A DNA stretch of 64,000 nt from Mytilus edulis (Eukaryota > Mollusca > Bivalvia > Mytilida > Mytilidae): NCBI RefSeq assembly GCF_963676685.1, contig NC_092354.1, positions 13,150,746-13,214,745 on the forward strand. Reading direction: 5' to 3'. The notes under the pieces were generated by a model. It was not told where the DNA came from and did no database searches. It saw only the letters and a program-made list of their open reading frames with translations. The position numbers and the translations under genes were made by a program. Position 1 is the first letter of the stretch, and each line of letters starts with the position of its first letter. This document shows, one piece after another, positions 25,626 to 37,639 of the stretch.

Positions 25626-25924
25626 TTGATATTTGAAAGGGTAGGTATCAAGCGAATATGCATTTAGTTTTTTCTTTTTGAATTACCACCAGAATCAAAA
25701 TTTGAACATACAAAATAGGATAAACAAATCAGACCGATATATTTTGGACAAACTCCATATGCCATATACATGTACCATGTTTCACTAGCTCTTTAGAAGG
25801 ATAGCGACACACGAGTATCTCAGAGTAACGGATAGATGGACATGTTTACATATGGTGTGCATTGTTTTTAAAATGATGTCACTTGAAGATTTGTAGTCCT
25901 AGTCCTGAACTGTTCCAAGTTTTT

Positions 25925-26095
25925 CATATAAAAAAGAAGATGTGGTATGATTGCCAATGAGGCCTCCACAAGACCAAATGACATAGAAATTAACAACTAG
26001 TATTGGTCACCGTCGACAAAGAGCAAAGCCCATACCGCATAATCAGCGGTGAAAGGCCTCGAAATGACAAATGTAAAACAATTCAAAAGTGACAT
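25925..26095 (+). mobile_element. M-family repeat copy
   Basis: AAGATGTGGTATGATTGCC through ATACCGCATAATCAGC and GAAATGACAAATGTAAAACA. Confidence 0.6.
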
Positions 26096-26181
26096 ACATG
26101 TTGATTTCTTCAAGTAAGCTTCTTTCTATCCTATTTTTGTTTTACTCTGGAAGTTTGTTCACCATCTTTAACATACGAAAG

Positions 26182-26421
26182 AACGTTAACTAGGGTCTAC
26201 GGCGCCAATTAACCCAGTTATAACGTTAACTAGGGTCTACGGCGCCAATTAACCCAGTTATAACGTTAACTAGGGTCTACGGCGCCAATTAACCCAGTTA
26301 TAACGTTAACTAGGGTCTACGGCGCCAATTAACCCAGTTATAACGTTAACTAGGGTCTACAGCGCCAATTAACCCAGTTATAACGTTAACTAGGGTCTAC
26401 AGCGCCAATTAACCCAGTTAT
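26182..26421. repeat. Minisatellite, 40-bp unit, six copies
   Basis: The unit runs AACGTTAACTAGGGTCTACG then GCGCCAATTAACCCAGTTAT. Copies are identical except that the last two have AGCGCC in place of the palindrome GGCGCC. Such low divergence implies recent expansion. Confidence 0.9.
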
Positions 26422-26930
26422 ATTTGTATAGTCGAAACTTTCACCCACTTCTGTTAAACACAAAGGTTAAATTATATATAACAACACACAATAAGGAATA
26501 CAACTCAACGAATGGCATTAAGACACGTACAATATATAAATCAATTGTGTGTATAAATAATAAGAACATACATGCCTTAAAAAATGAAAAAAAATATACA
26601 TTATTTTAAATATTCAAACATAGATTTATCCCAAAGTTTTTCAAAGTTAGACCTGCATGTTAAAGCAAAGGTTTCAACTCTCGCAGGCCTTAAAATGAAT
26701 TGATTTATCTGTGCATAGTTTGCAGTGTATTTTGTTGAAATTTGATTAAAAAATTGAAAGGTCGAGTTGGCACATTATAAAACTCCGTAACAAAACTTTT
26801 TTACATTCAATTTCAACAAAAAGCACTGCTGTCTATGTAGAGATAAGACATTTCTTGAAGACTGTTTTGCCTCAAAATTCATACGCTTTGACAGCTTAAA
26901 AGTGTGTCCCATGTGGAGCTGGATCTACTT

Positions 26931-27138
26931 ACCCTTTCTTAGCAAATGAGATCCCATCCAGTTTTAGTGCTTACCCTTTCTTAGCAAATGAGATCCCATC
27001 CAGTTTTAGTGCTTACCCTTTCTTAGCAAATGAGATCCCATCCAGTTTTAGTGCTTACCCTTTCTTAGCAAATGAGATCCCATCCAGTTTTAGTGCTTAC
27101 CCTTTCTTAGCAAATGAGATCCCATCCAGTTTTAGTGG
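26931..27138. repeat. Minisatellite, 42-bp unit, five copies
   Basis: The unit runs ACCCTTTCTTAGCAAATGAG then ATCCCATCCAGTTTTAGTGC. Copies appear identical. Confidence 0.9.
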
Positions 27139-27475
27139 GGTTCGTGCTAAGTATTCAGTTTTAGTGGGGTTCGTGCTAAGTATTCAGTTTTAGTGGGGTT
27201 CGTGCTAAGTATTCAGTTTTAGTGGGGTTCGTGCTAAGTATTCAGTTTTAGTGGGGTTCGTGCTAAGTATTTAGTTTTTGTGGGGTTCGTGCTAAGTATT
27301 CAGTTTTAGTGGGGTTCGTGCTAAGTATTCAGTTTTAGTGGGGTTCGTGCTAAGTATTCAGTTTTAGTGGGGTTCGTGCTAAGTATTCAGTTTTAGTGGG
27401 GTTCGTGCTAAGTATTTAGTGGGGTTCGTGCTAAGTATTCAGTTTTAGTGGGGTTCGTGCTAAGTATTTAGTTTC
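27126..27475. repeat. Minisatellite, 29-bp unit, twelve copies
   Basis: The unit holds GGGGTTCGTGCTAAGTATTC and AGTTTTAGT. It starts inside the last unit of the 42-bp array and shares CAGTTTTAGTG with it. One unit boundary has lost seven to ten bases. Confidence 0.9.
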
Positions 27476-27757
27476 CTATGTTATGTTTTGTATACTGTTG
27501 TTTGTCCAGAGGTTAAAAAATTTTGTTGCAGCTAACTAGCCCAGGACTTATTAGCAGCCGGATTTTACTAGCCCTGTTAGGAGAACTACTAGTCCATCAA
27601 AACTGACCTGCTAGCCCGTGTATGCCTTAAAAATTAGAGTTAGCTGCATAATACAAAGTGGGTGTAGATCCCTTGTTTTGAAGGCAGCATTAAACACTGT
27701 ATTTAATATTTTTTGTTGATCAGCTATTTATTCTGTTGGTGCTTAACCATGTTAACC

Positions 27758-28048
27758 TTACTTAGAACTTTGTTCCCACATACAAAGTAGACTTTTTATT
27801 GGCGTGCTTTGGGAAATAAGGCCAATATTCACATAGCATCGTTCCATCAGCAACAGTCGACTTTGCCTAGGGGAATCATTCTGTCCTGGACAAAATATTT
27901 TTTTCCCCTGCTTTTCCCGGTCGTATTTGTCATTTTTGGAGGATGAATTTTCAGCCTCGTTACCCCCTTCATCTACCGTTTTTTGTTTTGAAACTGACGA
28001 AGTTTCAGGGGTGCCCGAATTAAAATATTTAGAAATATTTTGTTGCAT
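27758..28048 (-). pseudogene. Broken N-terminal part of a transposase-like zinc-finger protein
   Basis: Starts MQQNISKYFNSG, followed by a Ser/Lys/Glu-rich linker (KNDKYDREKQGKK). Beyond that another frame carries the sense (MLCEYWPYFPKHANKKSTLY), which looks like the TTF/BED-like zinc finger at the start of hAT-related, ZNF862-like proteins. Frame changes and a stop show it is dead. Family assignment is from memory and moderate. Confidence 0.45.
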
Positions 28049-28049
28049 G

Positions 28050-30595
28050 GGTTCCGGTGCTCAACAGCTGTCCGCGACAAGACAGGTCACTGATACCGAT
28101 CAATTCTTCATACCCCCAGTACCGTTAATTGAAAATCTCGACATAAGCAATGTACCAATACCCCAGGCCAAATCAATATTTAGAATTGCGATCAATATAT
28201 GATACCGGGCCACCGAGAGTTATTTGCATTCGGCAATCCTCGGTAGAATCCGCTACTTTCCTTCTATTCCGTTAGATGAGGGTACGGAATCGGCCGAGTT
28301 GAGACGATTGAGTTATTTGTTCTATTTTAAAAATATGTACAACAAGACCTGTACAAACCAGTTCAAATTTTTGGAATCCCGAATGACGTAATTGAATCTG
28401 ATTGGCTAAGATAAAAAAAGTGATGAAGGGATTTTCCACTTTCTATTTTGGAAACGTCCAGAATTTTTTGTTACTAGTCCGTCGGGCATATTGGGTTACA
28501 CATTTTGATTGCCCCTTGCGTACATCCTCTAGTCCCGGGCGTCGGGCTAGTGGATTTTTTAACCCCTGTTGTCTGTGGGTCGTTCTACGTTTTTTTTGTT
28601 ATGACATTGTCAGTTTGTTTTTTACTTAAGTCTGGTATATTTTCTTCCTTCTTTCAATGTAAACATGTAGGCGAAGAACGTTGAACCAATGATATTTACT
28701 ACTTTATACACATGGACTACCACGTCGATTTATATTGTTTACTACTTAGTCCCTAGTTTGTAAATAAACAAACAAACAACAAAATCAATCTTTTGGTTAT
28801 AGAGTATGAAATGGTTTGTCAGGAATGAAGAATTAGTGACCAGGGTTATTCGGAACCTATCGCTTATTTACGTACAAAAGTATAATTAATGAGTGTTATT
28901 GCAAATAAATGTATTTTTATAAAATCCTTATTGTTTTAAGTACACCGAATTCTGCTGATAAAAACTGATAAACATGCCCACATTGTAAAAAAAGTTGTCT
29001 ATATGTAGTTTTCGAACAACGGCAGGTGTCATACGTAATATCAAAAACAATAATGTTCTGTCACTAAAATTGTTAAATCATCGCCATTGTTGATAAGATA
29101 GTTAATAATCTTCTTACAGAAGAACAAATCGTACAACATAATAATTGTCATATTACATGTTTATCGATCATTATTTATGTCTGAATTCCAAGCAAGGTTT
29201 TTTTTTTTTTTTTTTATATAATTCAACATTGATTTAAGGTTACATCATAGGTCATAGCATGAGAATAGATGGCAATAGTCCGTCAGCATTTACAAATACA
29301 CGTCATATACGTAGGAGTTTAAGACTTTGTTCTGTCACTTTTAAAAACGACAAGGTGCACTCGATCTGCTATGTAATCTTCAAAAACATGTGTTTTGCTA
29401 TAATTCCATTTTCAAATCTAGCAAAATGCATGATACTATTTCTCTGGAGCACATAACGGTCGACGATTTACTCTGATATTTATTGTATCTCCATCGACAA
29501 AAGAAGCCGTGGTATCTAAAGAAACAAAATCCAGTAGATTGTAAATGATTGTAAATATATATCAAAGGCATATCCACACTCATTAATCGGATACTATGGA
29601 AACAAACATACGAAAAAAGTCCAAAAGACATACAACAGAACACAAATAACTAATAGAAAACTGCACTGAGAAACATACACCTCACAAAAAAATCAGGGTT
29701 TATCTCAGGTTCTCCGTAAGGTTGATCAGATCCTTCTCTACATGTGTCACCCGTCGTGTTGTTTGTTTCTTATGGCCGTATTGCTTTTTTGGTTTGACCT
29801 TCATTATGATTGAACTGATGCACGTTAAATGGGTGGTAAAAAGATATGAGAAGATGTGGTATAAAACACCTTTCAACATAATAAAATGAAAATGAAACAT
29901 TTGAAACTTGAACTGAATCGTCTTTCTGTACCCACATAGATCAGAAACACTATAACCTAAAACTTTGACAGTGTAATCTATTTATAAAGTAGAAGCTTTT
30001 TATGTTTACTCTTTATTGCTATTCGTGACCTCATCAAAAGTACAGAAATTCCTTTAGAGGTTGCATTCATCAATCACCTAAAAAATTAAAATTAAAGATA
30101 ATGTACTATTTTTATTTTATTAGGAAGTTTAATATGACAGCAATTATGAAATTGACATATAAACAAATATAAAATTCATAAATTAAAGAAGTATCTATAT
30201 GTTAAAGTTTTATTCGTTTTTCCTGACGAAGAAAATTGAAAATACACCGGAATATCCCTCATTTATGTTTTTTCCTTTCTTTGAAACCACTATAAGTTAA
30301 ATGAACATAGCTAATATTATAACAAACAATTTAAAATGATTTAATTCCAGTACCAAAGTGCAGACTATTTAACTGTTGACACTCTCATGGACTATCAGTC
30401 AACAGCAACAGAGGCATTGGTTGACCCAGTGGTAGTAATAATTTAAATGGTACCAATTTGTCTGCACCAGAATTACATCTGGAGCCTGAAGAACAGTGGT
30501 TGTCGCTTGTAGTTGTTTACAATGACTGTTATTAGTGTACAGTTAAAAGCTTAAGCTTAAAAGTTTTTTTTATGGAACTGTTTTACTTTTTTTAT
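28050..30595. other. Spacer without recognised gene
   Basis: 28060-28420 is less A/T-rich and may be the former 5' flank of the broken gene at 27758-28048. A T run lies near 29196-29215. Confidence 0.45.
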
Positions 30596-30599
30596 CCAG

Positions 30600-30735
30600 G
30601 AGTATAGGTTACTGTACGGTATCAGCTTTACCGATTGTTAAAAGCCGTATGGTGACATTGTTTTCCAAATCCTTGTCATTTGGTCCTTTGTCGATAGTTG
30701 TTATTGGACGTCACACCGCATCTTCTTACTTTTTA
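30600..30735 (-). mobile_element. Diverged M-family copy
   Basis: Recognisable pieces are ACTGTACGGTATCAGCTTTA, AAAGCCGTATGGTGAC and TTTGTCGATAGTTG. Confidence 0.4.
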
Positions 30736-31775
30736 TGTTTATCATTCTGGAATAAAGGCAAATATATGTACTGATTACAAAGAAGCAAGAAGCCAGTGCT
30801 GAATGTAATAGTATGACTTCAGGTTGTTTACAACAAATGAGGCAACTTTTTGCGAAAATAAATAAAATGATACAAGTAGATATTTATGATAATGGTATCA
30901 AACTGTAAATTTTAATGTCATCAAAAACATAGGTTGACGTAAATGTTTGATACTGCGAAGCACTCCATACCTTTTGGAAAGGTTCAACTTGTTAACTTTC
31001 TCTTTTAAGAGATATTTTGGGACCTTCGCCGGGTTTATGTAGAAACGATACACACATTCGGAAATTTTGGAGTCAGATATTCCGTTGGTTGGTGTCATAA
31101 TTCAGAAATAGTAACAATTTGACAACATATTCCATCGCCAGCTTACCTTTATAGCTAATATTAATTCCATCTGATTATGTTTACATAACTCACATGCCAC
31201 TTAATCAAACATTAAACTCTTTGGAATCAATATAAACAAATTCAATTTAAATTTTGCTGCTGTTACGCGATGGTAATTTTTGTTTTGGAATATCAATATT
31301 CACACAAGGCAGGGATTTAAAAGTTTACAAAGATGAATAGCAAAACAAATTTATACACAAGTTTACTTAAGTACTCGTATTTCCATTATCTCTAACGCTT
31401 AACGTATGTCGTCGGATCTTGTCTCATTTCTAATCCATTGACATTTCAGTTGTTTACCTCCTAAAAATGAACAAAAGAATATATCAATAAGACAGTAACA
31501 TAACGATAAAAATAACGAAGACATCGAGCTGTTCACAAGGGTGTGTGGGTGGCCTGTTGCATGTGAAATTTCTGTTCCTATCCAATATACCATCATTTTC
31601 CAATGGCTGTCAAAATCTTCACCAACATTCATACCGCACTGATTCTATGATAGGATTATTAATATGTTCTTGTCCTGATATATTTGCCACTGGACATTAA
31701 GTAAACACCAATAAATTAATCTATCTAGAAGCTCACATACGTTCTTCAACAAAAGACAGTTACTGTTCGGCGTCA

Positions 31776-31814
31776 CTGATGAGTCCTTTGTAGACGAAAC
31801 GCGCGTCTGGCGCA
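31776..31814 (+). ncRNA. Degenerate type I hammerhead ribozyme motif
   Basis: The catalytic core CTGATGA (31776-31782) is followed by a stem II candidate (GTC..GAC), GAAA (31796-31799), then a stem III candidate ACGC (31799-31802) with loop GCGTCTG and GCGC (31810-31813). The conserved A-U pair closing stem III is A-C here and the base before the cleavage site is changed, so the copy is probably inactive. Metazoan retroelements carry such short-stem-III ribozymes. Confidence 0.6.
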
Positions 31815-31869
31815 AATTAAAAAATCAATCATGATACTAGTGTCTATGAGGAGTTCATTTACGTGTATC

Positions 31870-33085
31870 TAGACAATATACAAATACCTAGATAGCCGTA
31901 GTCTTAAAAATTGATTAATAATTCCAGCTGATACTATAAGCTTTGCGATCAACACTGAATTGACTATTACATTAAAATAGAGCTAGGGAAACCACAGATG
32001 CAGGTTCTGACCTAGGGTATGTACATTAATATGTGCTGATATTTATTAGAAGGATAACAATCATAATTTAGGCTTTCGTTTGCATAAAACTTTGATTAAG
32101 AATGTACTCTATCATTTATAGAAGTCTTTGAAAAGCAGGAAAGATCTAAGATGTTTAAACTACATTTCAATCAACTTCCAATAAAATGGTAAATTTGGAC
32201 TCTTGCGGTTCTTTCTTACCTATTTCATTAAACAAAATTACATAAAACGGTAGCCATTAAACTTTAACAAGGACATAAATTAAAAGAATAAAGTTAAAAA
32301 ATTAAAAAAAATTAAAAAAAAGTACAAAAAAAAAGGTATAAATTTAACAGAACAAAGTTTTATAGCCCATAAGAAAACCGGTAAAAACAGATGTGTGAGG
32401 TTTTGTGTGATCCTTCAACAGGAATACAATGTTATTTGATGAGCTAACTATTCAGTCACATTAACGTGCTCATTCGTTTCCTTATAGAGCGATTTGTTGC
32501 TGATTCGTATTTTAAGGGGAGGATAAATCATCACCTTGTATTCAGAACCATAAGATTGTGAAAATTTGAAGATTTGCTTTGACTACTAAAGTAAAAGATA
32601 TCGACCAAGGAGCAAATGTTAAAACAAATACAGGCCTTCAGTAATGAGCAACATCCGTATCTTACAGTAATAAATAAAAGGACCCGAGATAAAAAAAAAA
32701 TATGTGCAAACGATTCACGAAAGACTACAAAATGCCTTGTTTATGCCGAAAAGCCATTATGGTCAGCAATAAAAAAGAACCGAAAAGAACCGAAAAACAA
32801 CCACTTCGATTGGCACTAATTCAGGATAATGACCACCACCGAACTACAAATTAGGATCTTGGCTTGCTATTAATTCTGACTATCGGAGCCATTAGCTGTT
32901 CCTTTTAGTTTTTCTTTATATGAACGTGTTTTACGTTGGGTGTTGTGGTTGATTGCGCAGCCTTACAATATTTTAATTAATGTTTTTAATGACCGTTGTT
33001 ATCCATTCGATCGATGTGTTTGAGCTTTTGGTTTTTCAATTTTGCTTAGGGACTTTCCGTTTTGAATTTTACTCGGAGTTCAGTA
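31870..33085. other. A/T-rich spacer
   Basis: Nothing recognised. An A-rich low-complexity stretch lies at 32285-32340. Confidence 0.5.
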
Positions 33086-33086
33086 T

Positions 33087-33600
33087 TCTTAAAAAAGAAG
33101 ATGTGGTATGATTGCCAATGAGACAACTATCCACAAGAGACCAAATGACACAGAAATTAACAACTATATGCAGCTTTAAAAGGCCCCGAAATGACAAATG
33201 TAAAACAATTCAAACGAGAAGACTAACGGCCTAATTTATGTACAAAAAGTAAACGAAACACAAATATGTAACACATCAACACTCGACAACCATTGAATTA
33301 CAGGCTTCTGACTTGTGACAGGAACATACATACAGAATATGTCGGGGTTAAACTTGTTAGAAGGATTACAAGCCTCCCCTAACCTTGGACAGTGGTGTCA
33401 CAGTACAACATAAGAACGAACTATAAAAATAAGTGGAAAAAGGTATCAGATGGATACAAAAACACAAAGTGGAAGTGTATATCCCAACAATAGAAAGACA
33501 CTTATCACTGATCTGAGAGTACTCGAAGTTACTGCCAGCTAGTTCATAGCCACTAACAACTTATAATAAAATCATACATATCAGACTTAATTATCAATCA
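33087..33600 (+). mobile_element. Long M-family copy
   Basis: Begins AAGAAGATGTGGTATGATTG, keeps the GAAATGACAAATGTAAAACA and GACAACCATTGAATTACAGG blocks, and continues through CCTTGGACAGTGGTG to GCTAGTTCATAGCCAC. Only this copy and the one at 20100-20656 reach this length. Confidence 0.65.
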
Positions 33601-33899
33601 GAACACATCCAATATCCAATGGATTTAGTGTAAACACGTCATAAACAGTCAGAGAAAGACATGACCTTTTGGTTATTTTACTTTTTAGACATGTTTAAAC
33701 GTTAAACATTTCAATTGAAAACAAGAATCATATTAAACTTATGGAGTGTTTCACACAGCCTACATTTTTACACATTTTATTAACACTGTATGAAATCGTT
33801 GTAAGTAAATTTTAAATGTGCTTTGAAGTGCTGGTCTAACAAAACCAGTCCAGTCTGACGACAGCAATATTTCATATTTCCCGATCTTTAGTTTTTGGT

Positions 33900-34530
33900 C
33901 TGTTTTTTTAATTGATATCTTTAATAGTGTATATAAATTCTTTAAGAGGTTCCAACGGTTGCTTCTGTCAGTTTAAAAGTGTAATGTTGGCTTCAAAAGG
34001 GAGTCCATTTATCAGTAAAATTCAGATTAAGAAACAAACAAAAAAGTTCTCTTTGAATGCTATGTTTTGGTCTTGAAAGTAGCTTCTGTCTAAGTTTCAT
34101 AACAATCCACGAAGGTTAATAAACTTATAACAGATTTAATCACAGACAATTTAAAAAAAGATGAGTCAATTTATCAGAAAAGTACTAAAAATGAAAATAC
34201 ATTTTCGAACGTTGGATTCAAACGTTATCTCTTAGTCATAAACTAGTTTGAAGATTTGACAAAGTATTTCATGCGTAACAAACTCCGACCCCAGACTATA
34301 TCTACTTGTTTGAATGTAATAAAGCAATTCCATTTATCAGTAAAATACGTAAAATTGAAAATGATTATTATCAAAGTTTTCCTCTGGATAGTTTATTTTG
34401 GTCATAAAACAAACTTCTGTCCAAAGTTTATTGAATTTCATGGAGGTTTGACAAAAACTACTGACTGAACCTAAGTGTTGACTCCGTCGACACCGCCGCA
34501 GACGACTTAATCTAGGGGCTGTTCTCATTT
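33900..34530. repeat. Diverged direct duplication
   Basis: TTTATCAGTAAAAT is followed in both units by TTTTGGTC, CTTCTGTC and AAGTTT, near 34010-34110 and 34335-34440. Confidence 0.4.
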
Positions 34531-35004
34531 CGCCTTAGCTGTCAATTCCAGGTAAAAATGGTAAAAAATATACTAAGGCCAGATGGAAATTGAATTTAGA
34601 TAAAAATATTAAATAAACAAATTAAACCTTTGTGTTTTTATAACAATTTGAACATGTAATTAGGAAATTGTTTCTCTTGAATTATTATCTTTAATAAAAC
34701 AGACAATTTTTATGATTTCAAAAGTTGTGAAATCAGGAAAAATCTACAATAAAAAAAATGTAGTTGGAAAGTTGCTTCTCCTGAAATATTGTTTGTTTCA
34801 TATTTAATAAAAGTTGCAACTTTTTTTAATTCATGCAGTTAGAAAAATCAAAATAATGTAATTATCCTTTACATTTTGCAACACAAAAAGTTTAATAGAA
34901 ATAAAACCCACATATTTACCCACAGACTTTTGTAATTGCATAACAGAAACTCTAATAAAATAAATATTAAAAAATCTTCAAAACTGTGCTAAACTGGGCT
35001 TGAC

Positions 35005-35112
35005 AAGAAAAAAAAAGATGCGGTATACTTGCCAATGAGACAATTCTCCACAAGAGACCAAATGACACAGAAATAAACTACTGTAGGTCACCTACGGACC
35101 TCCAACACGAAA
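35005..35112 (+). mobile_element. M-family repeat copy
   Basis: AAAAGATGCGGTATACTTGC, then TCCACAAGAGACCAAATGAC. Confidence 0.55.
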
Positions 35113-35242
35113 CAAATTGTGTTGTTGTATTTTACATTTTATACATGTATGTATACTTCTTGTGCTTTACTGACGTATATTGACCTCTCTTGAACAACAT
35201 CTATTATAAAAACCTTATCCATTACATGTAAAGTAATTACGT

Positions 35243-35551
35243 AAAGACAGAAGAGGGATTGAGTATGGTAGGTCGTCCCGGGTTATACGCGAGGGATTGA
35301 GTGTGGTCGATCGTCCCGGGTTATACACGAGGGTCTAGGAGAGGTAAAGACAGAAGAGGGATTGAGTGTGGAAGGTCGTCCCGGGTTATACGCGAGGGAT
35401 TGAGTGTGGTCGATCGTCCCGGGTTATACAAGAGGGTCTGGGAGAGGTAAAGACAGAAGAGGGATTGAGTGTGGTCGGTCGTCCCGGGTTATACGCGATG
35501 GATCGAGTGTGGTCGATCGTCCCGGGTTATACACGAGGGTCTGGGAGAGGT
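35243..35551. repeat. Higher-order tandem repeat, 103-bp unit, three copies
   Basis: Each unit starts TAAAGACAGAAGAGGGATTG and holds two inner sub-units with TCGTCCCGGGTTATACRCGA, ending GGTCTGGGAGAGG. A lone partial unit lies at about 35870-35915. Confidence 0.8.
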
Positions 35552-35934
35552 GTCTGCTTTTCTTTATAAAGCTCAGGCTTCAGTTATCTATTTTCTCTTT
35601 TGCGTACAGTTAACTTTGTTTATTTTTGTTTGTCTTTGTGGCTTTTTCTTTTTTATTGCCATGACGTTGTAATCTTGTTTTCAACTCGAGAGTTTGAATA
35701 TCTTTATTCTGTAATCCATTTTTTGTTTGTTTTTGTATACGTTTTTTGCAACTTATACTTCTATATCATATTTTCCATATCCATTATTCTTTTTCAAATT
35801 TCACACTATTTTCTATTGTGTTAAGCTCATCCATACCCTCTTACATGGTAAGTAATTTTGTCAATACCAGAAGAGGGATTGAGTGTTGTCGGTCTCCTCG
35901 GGTCTTTACGTTATAATCAGATAGTCTTGAAGTC

Positions 35935-36020
35935 CAACACCTTTTCTTAATAAAATTGAGAAAGGAAATGGTGAATATGTCAAAGCGACAACCACCCGAC
36001 CACAGAGCAAATTAATGCAT
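35935..36020 (+). mobile_element. Dispersed repeat (second family) fragment
   Basis: GAGAAAGGAAATGGTGAATA then AAGCGACAACCACCCGACCA, related to 10500-10620. Confidence 0.4.
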
Positions 36021-36888
36021 GTTTCATTCAATAGTTTTTGATCAAACAATGTTGTTGTTGCAAATTTTCGACAATAATAAAATCAGTATTATTTGCTTCA
36101 TTTTTATTATATTTTTCTTGTCAGTTTGGTGATTTTCATTGTTTATATACATCAGTAAGCATTATCTACATATATCCTGCATACTGTAAAAGAAGCAGAA
36201 CAAAAGGAAAATTTGAAAAATGTATGCCGAAGAAAACAAACCATGCTATGCTCAAAAGAAATTTTGACAAAACGATTGATTTTTGGATACTTTAAGTCAA
36301 GTGGCAAATATTTCATGAACGTTCGGGCAGCACGAACAACGAACAGTAAACGACATTTCCCAATAAATTAGGTCAGTTTGTTATTTGTGTGTTTTGGTTA
36401 TAAACGGTCTCGTACATCTTTACCCAACAATTCATAATAATTTTTTTCCTATTAAGATTGAATAACTCGAACCGTTCCAAAAATGTAAGTGTACTTGGAA
36501 TTGAACAAGTCGAACCAAACCAAAAATGAATGTGTACATATTATTACCCAGTGAAAGAAATGCAGTTACATAAAAATGTATTAGCCTAGTCGATCAAACT
36601 CTAACTATACTAACATGTTTTTATCACCGGTGATTTAAGATATACATTCAAAGATCACAAAGAGAAAACAAGTACTTTGTTTCGAGTGCAAAGTACTAAA
36701 CTATCTTGTCTCTGACATTTTACCTCACATTACGTGGTAAGATCGTTCCTTTAAAAGTCACGTGGCAATAAGTACTAAGAAGTTGTCTAGTATCGTCAAT
36801 TGCAATTATAAAAATTACAAAATAAGCGATCATAGTAGAATAATATAAATGTATGATTTCTTTTTTCTCAATAGGTGAGAGACAAAAC

Positions 36889-37636
36889 TAGAGGCTCTTA
36901 AGAGCCTGTGTCGCTCACCTTGGTCTATGTGCATATTAAACAAAGGACACAGATGGATTCATGACAAAATTGTGTTTTGGTGATGGTGATGTGTTTGTAG
37001 ATCTTACTTTACTGAACACTCCTGCTTCTTACAATTATCTCAATTTATAATGAACTTGGCCCATTAGTTACAGAGGAAAATATTTTGTTAAAATTTACAA
37101 AAATTTACAAAATTTACAAAGTTATTAAAAATTGACTATTTGTGGATCTTATTTTGCTGAACATTATTGCTGTTTACAGTTTATCTCTATCTATAATAAT
37201 ATTCAAGATAATAACCAAAAAACGGTATAATTTCGTTAAAATTGCCAATTCAGGGGCAGCCCCCCAACAACTGGTTGTCTGATTCGTCTGAAAATTTCAG
37301 GGCAGATAGCTTTTGACCTGATAAACAATTTTACTCTCGTCAGATTTGCTCTAAATGCTTTGGTTTCAGAGTTATAAGCCAAAATCTACATTTTACCCCT
37401 ATGTTCTATTTTTAGCCATGATGGCCATCTTGGTTGGTTGGCCGGGTCACGCCACACATTTTTAAACTAGATATCCCAATGATGATTGTGGCCAAGTTTG
37501 GTTTAATTTGGCCCAGTAGTTTCAGAGGAGAAGATTTTTGTAAAAGTTAACGACGACGGACGCCGACGGACGACGACGCCGGACGCAAAGTGATGAGAAA
37601 AGCTCACTTGGCCCTTTGGGCCAGGTGAGTTAAAAA
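36889..37636 (+). mobile_element. Full copy of the AGAGGCTCTTAAGAGCC bivalve repeat
   Basis: Begins TAGAGGCTCTTAAGAGCCTG and TCGCTCACCTTGG. Ends with an ACGGACG-rich stretch, GTGATGAGAAAAGCTCACTT and CCAGGTGAGTTAAAA. I recognise it from memory as common in bivalves. No open frame. Confidence 0.55.
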
Positions 37637-37639
37637 AGG

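Noticed and set aside
26182-27475. CRISPR array
   Set aside because: Units are directly tandem without unique spacers, and the setting is a eukaryotic genome.
35366-35672. Three overlapping open frames of 67-69 codons
   Set aside because: They are translations of the 103-bp tandem repeat and its flank; the periodic protein is a by-product.
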